A stretch of 21,222 nucleotides of DNA from Bacillota bacterium (GTDB taxonomy: Bacteria; Bacillota; Clostridia; Lachnospirales; Lachnospiraceae): contig JAEZKD010000073.1 of the NCBI GenBank assembly GCA_023415655.1, forward strand, positions 1 to 21,222, written 5' to 3'. Shown here one piece after another: positions 6,542 to 13,954 of this stretch (within the stretch, counting starts at the first letter, position 1; each line of letters opens with the position of its first letter). Made by a program: the position numbers and the translations under genes. The notes under the pieces are model-generated. The model saw nothing but the letters and a program-made list of their open reading frames with translations. It was not told the DNA's origin and made no database searches.

Positions 6542-7717
6542 TTATGAGGACTTGGCTTTATTGGCTAACAGTTCTTGAATGAGATCATATGGATTGATGA
6601 TGTCATTCACAGAAGTATCATGATTTAGTGTATCAATGATCAAAGACATATATCTGCTTAAATCAACGTTATGATAGTAAGGGCGAGAGAATATTTCTTC
6701 CGGTGTATACACTAGATTTGTCGTATAGATACGATCAATGTATTGGGCTTTATAAGCCTCATCAAATTTGTCTATTCCATTACAAAATAGACCAAAGGTA
6801 GCAGCAATGAATACTCGGCGTGCTTTTCGTTTCTTTAATTCCCTTGCAACATCTAACATACTTTCGCCAGAAGAGATGATATCGTCGACGATAAAGACAT
6901 CCTTGCCTTCAACATTAGACCCCAAGAATTCATGAGCTATGATCGGATTCCTACCATCTACAATTGTTGTATAGTCACGTCTTTTATAAAACATACCCAT
7001 CTCAACACCTAACACATTGGCATAATAAACAGCTCGTGACATACCGCCCTCATCCGGTGATATCACCATAAAATGATCTTTATCAAAGATAAGGTCCTCT
7101 TCGGTAAACGATAATTCACGAATGAACTGAAGACTTGTGTAGAAATTGTCAAAACCTCGAATTGGAATTGCGTTTTGAACTCGTGGATCATGAGCATCGA
7201 AGGTAATGATATTTTCAACACCCATATACGATAATTCCTGCAATGCATATGCACAATCCAAGGATTCAAGCTTATCACGTCGATGCTGTCTACCTTCATA
7301 TAAGAATGGAATGATGACATTGATACGCTTTACTTTACTTATTTTTGCAGCAGCAATCAATCGTTTCAGATCTTGAAACAGATCATCGGGTGATTTTCTT
7401 GTCTCTTGATCAAACATCGTATAACGTAGGCTATGGTTCATAACATCTGCTAGGATAAATAAATCACAACCACGTAAGGTCTCATGAATTACGGCTTTAG
7501 CTTCGCCAGTACCAAATCTAGGAATGGAGTAATCAACAAGATAGGTTTTCTTATCATATCCAAGAAATGCAGGAAGCTTATCATGGCTTTCAAGCATGGC
7601 ATGCCTTGCTTCCACGATGCAATGATCCACCTTTTCACTTAATTCCTTGTAACTTTCTAATGCAATAATTTTTAGTGGAGCGATTGGCATCGTTTCGACT
7701 AATTTTCTGTTACCCAT
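6542..7717 (-). CDS. prs: Ribose-phosphate pyrophosphokinase (PRPP synthetase), long clostridial form
   Basis: It makes phosphoribosyl pyrophosphate from ribose 5-phosphate and ATP, feeding purine, pyrimidine, NAD, His and Trp synthesis. The PRPP-binding loop VDDIISSG is at about residues 277-284. The phosphoribosyltransferase fold is supported by FLYEGRQHRRDK, ITFDAHDPRVQ, VISPDEGGMSRA and the FYKRRDY block. The protein has 391 residues, against about 310-320 for the common enzyme, and many segments diverge from the classical form. The frame extends to an ATG at 7744, but GGAAGGGAG (complement of 7724-7732) sits 6 nt before the ATG at 7717, which I choose. It is transcribed alone from its own promoter and converges on the lepB operon. 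Confidence 0.92.
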   Translation of the reverse strand: MGNRKLVETMPIAPLKIIALESYKELSEKVDHCIVEARHAMLESHDKLPAFLGYDKKTYLVDYSIPRFGTGEAKAVIHETLRGCDLFILADVMNHSLRYTMFDQETRKSPDDLFQDLKRLIAAAKISKVKRINVIIPFLYEGRQHRRDKLESLDCAYALQELSYMGVENIITFDAHDPRVQNAIPIRGFDNFYTSLQFIRELSFTEEDLIFDKDHFMVISPDEGGMSRAVYYANVLGVEMGMFYKRRDYTTIVDGRNPIIAHEFLGSNVEGKDVFIVDDIISSGESMLDVARELKKRKARRVFIAATFGLFCNGIDKFDEAYKAQYIDRIYTTNLVYTPEEIFSRPYYHNVDLSRYMSLIIDTLNHDTSVNDIINPYDLIQELLANKAKSS

Positions 7718-7739
7718 AGTAGTCTCCCTTCCATATTTA

Positions 7740-7752
7740 TGCACTTAGTGCA
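7740..7752. promoter_or_regulatory. Perfect 13-bp palindrome in the prs 5'-UTR
   Basis: TGCACT-T-AGTGCA is a perfect dyad about 23 bp upstream of the prs ATG and about 10-20 bp downstream of the predicted transcription start. It could be a repressor operator or a short mRNA hairpin. No known regulator motif is assigned. Confidence 0.45.
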
Positions 7753-7768
7753 CCCAAAAATCAACCTT

Positions 7769-7797
7769 ATTTTATTACCTTACCTTGGATACGTCAA
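7769..7797 (-). promoter_or_regulatory. Sigma-A promoter of prs
   Basis: Read on the minus strand: TTGACG (7797-7792), a 17-nt spacer and TAAAAT (7774-7769). This predicts a start near 7762 and a leader of about 45 nt containing the 13-bp palindrome. Confidence 0.7.
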
Positions 7798-7836
7798 CCC
7801 TTTTTCTCTCATAAATGTAAGAGAAAGAAATCACAC

Positions 7837-8595
7837 CTAAAGAGAAAAGCTAGTAAGTGTTTTGTCATTCTTACATACATAATCCATCTGAACCTGAAAG
7901 ATATCCTGAATCACTGTACGGTCCAAAAGCTCATGCTTGCATAGAGTTTTTGCAATACAGCCTTCCTTCATGAGAAGAACGACATCTGCAATTCTCAAAG
8001 CTTCATTGATATCATGTAAGACAGTAATGATTGTTTTTCCTTGATCGCGAAGATAGGTAAGTAATTCTAAAAGTTCTAAGCGATGCTTAATATCTAAAAA
8101 GTTGGTCGGTTCATCAAGAATGATATAATCGGTATTCTGAGCTAATATCATTGCTAGAAAAGCACGTTTTTGTTCACCTCCCGATAAGGTGGTCAAAGGG
8201 CGTTCCGATAAGGAAAGTACATTCGTATCTGTCATTGCTTTGAGCATTGCCTTTTGATCCAAATAATTGGAGCTTCCGAAAAGACCTGTATATGGAAATC
8301 TACCTTGCGACACTAAGGTTTGCACTGTAATCGGTGGAATCTCTTGAAGCTGAGGTAAAAATGCAAGTCGCTTTGCTTTCTCCTTTGGTGAATAGGAAAG
8401 AAGTGGACGATCATCTAATAGAATACTACCATGATGAATTAATTTATGATTCAAGAGGCAATGTAGCAAGGTGGACTTCCCACAACCATTAGGGCCTAAG
8501 ATAACCGTAATCGTGCCATATGGAAAGGAAGCACTAAGCTCATGAAGAATCTCCTTCTTATGAATAAACGCACTAACATTATCGTATTTCAACAT
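7837..8595 (-). CDS. ABC importer ATPase, FecE/iron-siderophore-cobalamin type
   Basis: A 252-residue cytoplasmic nucleotide-binding subunit. Walker A GPNGCGKST is at 34-42. The Q-loop segment FLPQ, the signature LSGGEQKRA, Walker B YIILDEPTN and the H-loop VLHD are all intact. The sequence style (GPNGCGKSTLL, PQ..., GRFPY, LDEPTNFLDI) is that of the FecE/FhuC/BtuD subgroup, which energises uptake of iron chelates, haem or cobalamin. Its ATG follows AAGGAG on the minus strand with 9-nt spacing and lies inside the end of the permease gene (17-nt overlap), indicating translational coupling. It is the last gene of the importer operon. The exact ligand cannot be read from the ATPase. Confidence 0.95.
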   Translation of the reverse strand: MLKYDNVSAFIHKKEILHELSASFPYGTITVILGPNGCGKSTLLHCLLNHKLIHHGSILLDDRPLLSYSPKEKAKRLAFLPQLQEIPPITVQTLVSQGRFPYTGLFGSSNYLDQKAMLKAMTDTNVLSLSERPLTTLSGGEQKRAFLAMILAQNTDYIILDEPTNFLDIKHRLELLELLTYLRDQGKTIITVLHDINEALRIADVVLLMKEGCIAKTLCKHELLDRTVIQDIFQVQMDYVCKNDKTLTSFSL

Positions 8596-9586
8596 GAGAA
8601 TGAGCTCCTTTCTGTTGGATCAGGAGATAGATGAAATATGGACTTCCTAAAAACGACATGATAATACCAACTGGTATTTCATATGGAATAAATAGCATTC
8701 TACCAAGCCAGTCGGATAGAACAACTACCAGTGCACCAAGTAAAATCGAAAAAGGGATGAGATGCTTTGCATCATACCCAATAAATTTACGAGCAATATG
8801 TGGAACAATCAATCCAACGAAGCCTAAAAGACCTGTATAGCTTACGACGGAACCGGCTAAGGTAGCAGAGGCGACAAGCAATAAAAAGCGATTTCTCTTT
8901 ATGGAAAGACCAAGAGAGATTGCAAGTGTATCACCAAGCAATAATACATTTAAGGAACCTTTGAACAATAAAACAAGAATAAGCACAATGGTAATATAGA
9001 TGCAAGGAAGACTAATTCGTTGCATCGTAACTCCAGAAAGAGAGCCATACATAAAGGTTGAGATGTTGATGGATGCATTCGGGAAAAATAATAACAAAGC
9101 ATTGGTAATAGCATTCATAAACCCAGATACCGCAACCCCAGACAGAATGATCGCAATTTTACTCATCTGAGCACGACTTGCGATAAAAAATACAAAAACA
9201 GCAGAAAGAAGTGCACCTAGGAATGCACTGAATGGGATAAGTGCATAGCTCTTTGGAATAAAAATCATTACCAAAAGGACGAACAATCCAGCACCAGAAT
9301 TAACACCAATAATATTAGGTGCAGCGAGCGAATTGTTCATAACGATTTGAAGTAATACACCTGCAACCGATAATCCAGCACCTGCAAAAACAGCACCAAG
9401 AATTCTTGGGACACGAACCGAACGTATAATAAGTTCATTTACAGTTGTAGATTTGGCCTTAGTAAAGGAAGAAAGAATATCCCGAAGAGGAATAGCTACA
9501 CTCCCAAAGCATAAGGAAAAAAAACAGGTGAACAGTAATAACACAAAAACAATAAGATATTTCCTTTGTTGATTCTTTTGTCTCAT
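8579..9586 (-). CDS. ABC importer permease, FecCD family
   Basis: A 335-residue polytopic membrane protein with about nine to ten hydrophobic helices. The first is at about residues 11-32 and the last ends near residue 327. Family features include the segment VRVPRILGAVFAGAGLSVAGVLLQ, which matches the FecCD consensus R-L-P-R-x-L-x-A-x-x-x-G-A-x-L-A-x-x-G, and the coupling region GFVGLIVPHIARKFIG before the last helices. The frame can be extended two codons to a TTG at 9592, but AAAGGA with 6-nt spacing supports the ATG at 9586. Only one permease gene is present, so the transporter would be a homodimer. The gap to the binding-protein gene is 10 nt. Confidence 0.95.
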   Translation of the reverse strand: MRQKNQQRKYLIVFVLLLFTCFFSLCFGSVAIPLRDILSSFTKAKSTTVNELIIRSVRVPRILGAVFAGAGLSVAGVLLQIVMNNSLAAPNIIGVNSGAGLFVLLVMIFIPKSYALIPFSAFLGALLSAVFVFFIASRAQMSKIAIILSGVAVSGFMNAITNALLLFFPNASINISTFMYGSLSGVTMQRISLPCIYITIVLILVLLFKGSLNVLLLGDTLAISLGLSIKRNRFLLLVASATLAGSVVSYTGLLGFVGLIVPHIARKFIGYDAKHLIPFSILLGALVVVLSDWLGRMLFIPYEIPVGIIMSFLGSPYFIYLLIQQKGAHSHVEIR

Positions 9587-9596
9587 AAGCAATCCT

Positions 9597-10742
9597 TTAT
9601 TCTTTCAGATTTAGTTCTGGATACAGTAAGTTTGCTAAATACTCATAAGCTTTAGCCCAGTTTTGATTTGGTTTAAAACTAAAGAGTTCCTTTGGGAGGA
9701 TATAGTATTTGTGGCTTTTCACTGCATTAAGAGAGGAAAATGCAGGTTGTACTAACAACTCTCGTTCTACATAATGAATCACAGCCTCTTCATCCTCACC
9801 CATGATAGAGATGAAGATAGAATCCACATTGCTGGCAGCGATGATCTCAGGACTTAATGTATCCAGAGGGAATTGTTTCGATTCTGCAATGTTAATAGCT
9901 CCTAACTCGTTTAGCATCTGACCAACAAAATGCTCACTTGTCTTAACCTTGGCTCCATAAGAGTATGCTCGAAGAAATAATACATTGGGATGTGTGGTCA
10001 TTTGAGAGGTTAAATTCAATATGTGTTCAACAGAATCTAAGACCTCACTACCATATGTTTGATAGTTATCCTTAGTACCTAGGATCTGAGTGAACATTGA
10101 TAGCATATTAAGGTAGTCTGCAAAACTATCAACACGTAAAACAAGCACTGGAATATCAAACATTCGCAATCGATCTGCAATCTCAAGATGGGCTTCATAA
10201 TCTGCTGTTAGAATTACAAGGTCTGGTTGGTAGGATAGTAGTAGCTCAAAATTAATTTCTTTTCCACTTCCTTGCCCAACAAGATGAACGTCATCTTCCT
10301 TTACTAAATCTCTTGTTACGGATTCTTCTACGGTAATGGATACTTTTCCACCGGCTAGTTGCCATACTTGCGCATAAGAAGAAAAGAGGACTGCAACATT
10401 TTGAGGTACCTTTTTAAAGGTTGTAATAAATCCAGTATCGTCCATAAAGCGTGGATAATCAATTAATCGTTTCGCATTGGCGAAGGTTGCCACAGAATCA
10501 TTGATAGAAACGGTAGGCAATAAGAGTGCTTTCGACTTCATATATTGTTGGAATTGCGTATCTTTTGTTTCATAAAGTGGCTGTAGGTAACGGAAAGCAA
10601 ACGTGTTATCTAGAGTCAAAGAAGTAGGATTTGTGAAAGACGAAGTACGATCTGTTGTTTCTTTACACGAGCCTAAAAAAAGGGAAGAAAGAAGTAATAA
10701 AAAAAGGATGGTAAAAGATCGTATTAACTTGTGTAATTTCAT
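9597..10742 (-). CDS. Lipoprotein substrate-binding protein of an iron/cobalamin-type ABC importer
   Basis: A 381-residue exported lipoprotein. A basic N-terminus and hydrophobic core (residues 9-23) are followed by the lipobox LGSC with Cys26, so it is predicted to be lipid-anchored on the outer face of the membrane. The mature part matches the PF01497 two-lobed helical-backbone fold. VAVLFSSYAQVWQLAGGK begins the first lobe, VGQGSGKEINFELLLSYQPDLVIL is the characteristic 'E-x-I-x-x-L-x-P-D-L-V-I' block, and FDIPVLVLRVDSFADYLNMLSMFTQILG joins the lobes. The ligand is unknown. The divergent siroheme reductase hints at iron supply, but that is only context. GGAAGGA lies about 10 nt before the ATG on the minus strand. 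Confidence 0.93.
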   Translation of the reverse strand: MKLHKLIRSFTILFLLLLSSLFLGSCKETTDRTSSFTNPTSLTLDNTFAFRYLQPLYETKDTQFQQYMKSKALLLPTVSINDSVATFANAKRLIDYPRFMDDTGFITTFKKVPQNVAVLFSSYAQVWQLAGGKVSITVEESVTRDLVKEDDVHLVGQGSGKEINFELLLSYQPDLVILTADYEAHLEIADRLRMFDIPVLVLRVDSFADYLNMLSMFTQILGTKDNYQTYGSEVLDSVEHILNLTSQMTTHPNVLFLRAYSYGAKVKTSEHFVGQMLNELGAINIAESKQFPLDTLSPEIIAASNVDSIFISIMGEDEEAVIHYVERELLVQPAFSSLNAVKSHKYYILPKELFSFKPNQNWAKAYEYLANLLYPELNLKE

Positions 10743-10788
10743 AATGGTTTGGTCCTTCCATATGTTTTAAATTCAATACAGCGAATAA

Positions 10789-10817
10789 TTTATAATTTCA
10801 TGTATATTTTGATTCAA
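10789..10817 (-). promoter_or_regulatory. Promoter of the ABC importer operon
   Basis: On the minus strand: TTGAAT (10817-10812), a 17-nt spacer and TATAAA (10794-10789). The -35 element lies inside the 15-bp palindrome at 10806-10820, which suggests repression by a dyad-binding regulator. Confidence 0.55.
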
Positions 10818-10820
10818 AAT
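10806..10820. promoter_or_regulatory. Perfect palindrome ATTTTGA-T-TCAAAAT, putative operator
   Basis: A 15-bp perfect dyad in the 168-bp divergent intergenic region between the importer and the siroheme reductase. A further AATCAAA at 10831-10837 mirrors the TTTGATT of the dyad. Its position over the importer -35 and about 90 bp before the reductase start would allow joint control. The sequence does not clearly match a Fur, CymR or FNR consensus that I can recall, so the regulator is unassigned. Confidence 0.5.
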
Positions 10821-10910
10821 GCCAAATTTTAATCAAATAAATGGAAACTTTATGAGAAGTAAATAACATAACTTTACATAAAGAAAAATGAAAAAGGTGG
10901 TTGTGACCAA

Positions 10911-12485
10911 ATGAAAGAATACGGAAAGTTGTATCAATCAGAAATCAAGGAGTTCAAGGAACTAGGAGAAAAATTCTTGGCTGGTGAATTAACGGTTGCT
11001 GAATTTAAAGGAAAATCAGGTGGTATGGGGGTATATGCACAAAGAGGAAAACAAGGGTTTATGATTCGACTTCGTACGCCAGGTGGAATCATAACTTATG
11101 AGCATATGAAATTAGTAGAAAAATATCTAGATCAATACCATCTACAAAGCCTACATCTCACTTCAAGACAAGCAATTCAATTACATGATATGAATTTAAA
11201 TGAGGTTTGTGAGATTATGGAGGATGCCATTCATTACGATTTATTCACACGAGGTGGAGGAGGGAATTATCCTCGTAATGTTGCACTTTCGCCAATGTCT
11301 GGGGTAGAAAAGGAGGAAGTCTTTGATGTGACTGACTTTGCAATGCAAGTCAGCGAATATTTTATTAGCAATGCATCTACTTATCATTTGCCACGTAAAC
11401 TAAAGGTGGCTTTCTCTAATTCACCCAAAGATACTGCATGTGCAACGATCAATGATTTAGGCTTCTTAGCAACCATCAAGGAAGACAAACCCTACTTTCA
11501 TGTGTTTATGGCGGGAGGAATGGGTAAAGATCCAGCCATTTCACTCAAATATCCAAAACTGATTGCTCCGGAAGAAGCAATATACTATGTGGAAGCTTAC
11601 ATTCGTACCTTCAAGGAACTTGGAGATTATGAAAATCGTTCCAAAGCAAGATCTAGATATATCCCACGTCGTATTGGTGAGAATGATTTTTTGGAATGCT
11701 TTGAAAAGCATCTAAAAAAGGTAAAACAAGAGGAGAGTTTTGAAAGAGTCTTAGTTAAAAGAACCAATGACAAAGAATGGACCTGTAAGGAGCCAGATAC
11801 TAAGAATCGAAAGGCTCAAAAGCAACCTAATCTGTATACAGTCATATTACATCCTAGATTTGGGAAGATCTCAACCAAGGATTATCATGAGCTCTGTCAT
11901 TTTGTGGACCGATGCAAACAGACCAAACAAGAGCAGGAAATCGAACTACGCATTAGTATGGAGCAAGAGCTATATGTACGTAATTTAACCTTTGATCAAA
12001 GCAATGAACTATTGGATTTGATGAAGGAGGACAATCAAACAACAAGTGTTACCCAAAGCGTAAGCTGTGTTGGGGTTCCAACCTGTCAGATTGGAATTCA
12101 AAACAGCAGAGCTTTGTTATTGTCAATCCTTGAAATGGTAGAAAAGAATGCATTGGATGGAAATCTTCTTCCACGAATTCATATCTCTGGATGCCCGAAT
12201 TCTTGTAGCCGTCATCAAGTAGCGGAACTTGGCTTTGCTGGAAAGAAACAAAACTTGCATGGGCAAATCTTTGATGTTTATGAGGTCTATGCCGGAGGAG
12301 TAGTAAAACTAGAACAAACCAAAATGGGAAAATATTATGGAACTATCACAGTAGACAATATCCCAGGGTTTATATTAGAACTTGGGCAAAAGATAGAAGA
12401 GGAAGAATTGTGTTTTGAAAAGTTTTATGATACCAGGGAAGAGGAGTTTAGTAATATAATCTCAAAATACCTTGTAACGGTATAA
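10911..12485 (+). CDS. Siroheme [4Fe-4S] sulfite/nitrite reductase
   Basis: A 524-residue member of the NirA/CysI hemoprotein family, which catalyses six-electron reduction of sulfite to sulfide or nitrite to ammonia. Two ferredoxin-like half-domains (about 40-110 and 305-375) alternate with two catalytic domains. LTSRQAIQLHD at 83-93 and RGGGGNYPRNV at 114-124 are siroheme and substrate pocket motifs. The cluster ligands are Cys386, Cys392, Cys428 and Cys432, in the C-x5-C and C-x3-C arrangement (SCVGVPTC and SGCPNSC). No flavin or extra ferredoxin domain is attached, so electrons probably come from a separate ferredoxin. Sulfite versus nitrite cannot be decided. A ribosome binding site AAAAGGTGG at 10893-10901 precedes the ATG. 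No siroheme biosynthesis genes are in view. Confidence 0.9.
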   Translation: MKEYGKLYQSEIKEFKELGEKFLAGELTVAEFKGKSGGMGVYAQRGKQGFMIRLRTPGGIITYEHMKLVEKYLDQYHLQSLHLTSRQAIQLHDMNLNEVCEIMEDAIHYDLFTRGGGGNYPRNVALSPMSGVEKEEVFDVTDFAMQVSEYFISNASTYHLPRKLKVAFSNSPKDTACATINDLGFLATIKEDKPYFHVFMAGGMGKDPAISLKYPKLIAPEEAIYYVEAYIRTFKELGDYENRSKARSRYIPRRIGENDFLECFEKHLKKVKQEESFERVLVKRTNDKEWTCKEPDTKNRKAQKQPNLYTVILHPRFGKISTKDYHELCHFVDRCKQTKQEQEIELRISMEQELYVRNLTFDQSNELLDLMKEDNQTTSVTQSVSCVGVPTCQIGIQNSRALLLSILEMVEKNALDGNLLPRIHISGCPNSCSRHQVAELGFAGKKQNLHGQIFDVYEVYAGGVVKLEQTKMGKYYGTITVDNIPGFILELGQKIEEEELCFEKFYDTREEEFSNIISKYLVTV

Positions 12486-12532
12486 AATCAGTACTCGATT
12501 GGTTATGGTGGGAACCTTAGAGCAATTTCCTA

Positions 12533-12561
12533 TTGCAAATGTGATAGTCGGATGATAAACT
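12533..12561 (+). promoter_or_regulatory. Candidate promoter of the DUF512-der operon
   Basis: TTGCAA at 12533-12538, a 17-nt spacer and TAAACT at 12556-12561. The -10 is preceded by TGA, giving an extended -10 (TGATAAACT). The -10 hexamer matches only 4 of 6, so confidence is moderate. It lies in the 121-bp gap after the siroheme reductase, which has no terminator. Confidence 0.4.
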
Positions 12562-12606
12562 AAATGAAGATTATGTAAGGTTTTAGGAAGGAATGTAAGA
12601 AATCGA

Positions 12607-13926
12607 ATGGAAAGAAAAAAAGAAACCAGACATATCATCAAATGTGTACATCCAGGAAGCATTGCAGATCAATTAGAGCTTAACACAGGAGATGAATTAC
12701 TTCGCATCAATGGAAAGAAGATGAAAGATGTCATTGATTATCATTATTTGATTCATGACGAAAATCTAACTCTTCTTGTCATCAAACCAGATGGTGAGGA
12801 ATGGGAACTAGAAATTGAAAAGGATTATGAAGAGGATCTTGGAATTGAATTTGAGGATGGTTTGATGGATCAATATCAATCCTGTTACAATAAATGTGTT
12901 TTCTGTTTTATTGATCAAAATCCAAAGGGGATGCGAGATACCATCTACTTCAAAGATGATGACGCAAGATTATCTTTTCTACAGGGTAATTATATTACAC
13001 TTACGAATATGAGCGAGGAAGAGGTAGAGCGTATCTGCTTTTATAAGCTATCACCGATCAATATCTCCGTTCATACTACGGATGAGCAGCTTCGTTGCCA
13101 AATGCTCAACAACCGTTTTGCAGGAGAAAAACTTAAGTATTTACAACGTTTTTACGATGCAGGGCTTGAGATGAATGGACAAGTGGTTTTGTGTCCAGAG
13201 TATAACGATGGTAAGCAATTAGACAAAACGATAAAGGATTTGTCAAAATATCTTCCTTATATGAAAAGTATGTCGGTTGTTCCAGTGGGATTGAGTAAGC
13301 ATCGAGAAAATCTTACACAGCTTCGTAAATTCACAAAGGAAGAAGCCAGACAAGTGATTGAACAAGTGACCAACTGGCAAAAGAAAATCAAGAAAGAGCG
13401 TGGGACAAGATTTGTATTCTTAAGCGATGAATGGTATTTGAATGCAGAACTACCAATTCCAGAAGAAGTAGAATATGAAGGCTATCCTCAAATTGAGAAC
13501 GGTGTTGGTATGATTCGCTCTTTAATCACAGAAGTGGAAGAAGCCTTATCAAATCAAAGCTGCGATGATAAAAATCGTCATCTTTCGCTTGTCACAGGAA
13601 TGCTAGCAGCAGATACGATGCACTATGTGATTTCTAAAATAAATGAAAAGTATCCAAATACAAAAGTTACAGTATATCCAATAGTAAATGAGTTCTATGG
13701 TCATGACATCACAGTAGCAGGTCTTTTGACTGGACAAGATATTATTGCACAGCTAAAAGGAAAAGAATTAGGGGAAGCACTATTAATGCCAAACGTTATG
13801 CTTCGTTCTGGAGAAGATGTACTGCTAGACGATCTAACAGTGAAAGATATTGAAAATGCTTTACAAACAACGGTTCGTATTGTAAAATCAGATGGAATGT
13901 CATTAGTAACTTCGATACTAAAATAG
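12607..13926 (+). CDS. DUF512 protein: PDZ domain plus radical-SAM-like domain
   Basis: A 439-residue protein of the clostridial DUF512 family, sometimes annotated as 'NifB/MoaA-like FeS oxidoreductase'. An N-terminal PDZ-like domain (about 5-75) is seen in IIKCVHPGSIADQLELNTGDELLRING. It is followed by CYNKCVFCF with Cys93, Cys97 and Cys100, the C-x3-C-x2-C pattern of radical SAM [4Fe-4S] clusters. The TIM-barrel-like middle has FLQGNYITLTN and ISVHTTD, and the DUF512 C-terminal domain runs from about 205 to the end (NGVGMIRSL, GxLAAD, NEFYGHDITVAGLLTGQD). The function is unknown. Its usual neighbour is der, as here (28 nt downstream). The nearest good ribosome binding site, GGAAGGA at 12586-12592, is about 14 nt from the ATG, which is long, and no alternative in-frame start fits better. 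Confidence 0.93.
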   Translation: MERKKETRHIIKCVHPGSIADQLELNTGDELLRINGKKMKDVIDYHYLIHDENLTLLVIKPDGEEWELEIEKDYEEDLGIEFEDGLMDQYQSCYNKCVFCFIDQNPKGMRDTIYFKDDDARLSFLQGNYITLTNMSEEEVERICFYKLSPINISVHTTDEQLRCQMLNNRFAGEKLKYLQRFYDAGLEMNGQVVLCPEYNDGKQLDKTIKDLSKYLPYMKSMSVVPVGLSKHRENLTQLRKFTKEEARQVIEQVTNWQKKIKKERGTRFVFLSDEWYLNAELPIPEEVEYEGYPQIENGVGMIRSLITEVEEALSNQSCDDKNRHLSLVTGMLAADTMHYVISKINEKYPNTKVTVYPIVNEFYGHDITVAGLLTGQDIIAQLKGKELGEALLMPNVMLRSGEDVLLDDLTVKDIENALQTTVRIVKSDGMSLVTSILK

Positions 13927-13954
13927 GACATATAGATACAGGAAAGAGGTAATT

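Noticed and set aside
7803..7826. Inverted repeat TTTCTC...GAGAAA as terminator of the ABC importer operon
   Set aside because: The stem is short (6-7 bp, AT-rich), has a 10-nt loop and no T-run on the minus strand; it overlaps the region just upstream of the prs promoter.
10806..10820. Fur box or FNR site
   Set aside because: The dyad ATTTTGA-T-TCAAAAT does not fit a 19-bp Fur box or the TTGAT-N4-ATCAA FNR pattern; naming a regulator would be a guess.
12522..12536. Terminator after the siroheme reductase (GCAAT-ttcct-ATTGC)
   Set aside because: Only a 5-bp stem with no T-run; it more likely overlaps the -35 region of the next promoter.
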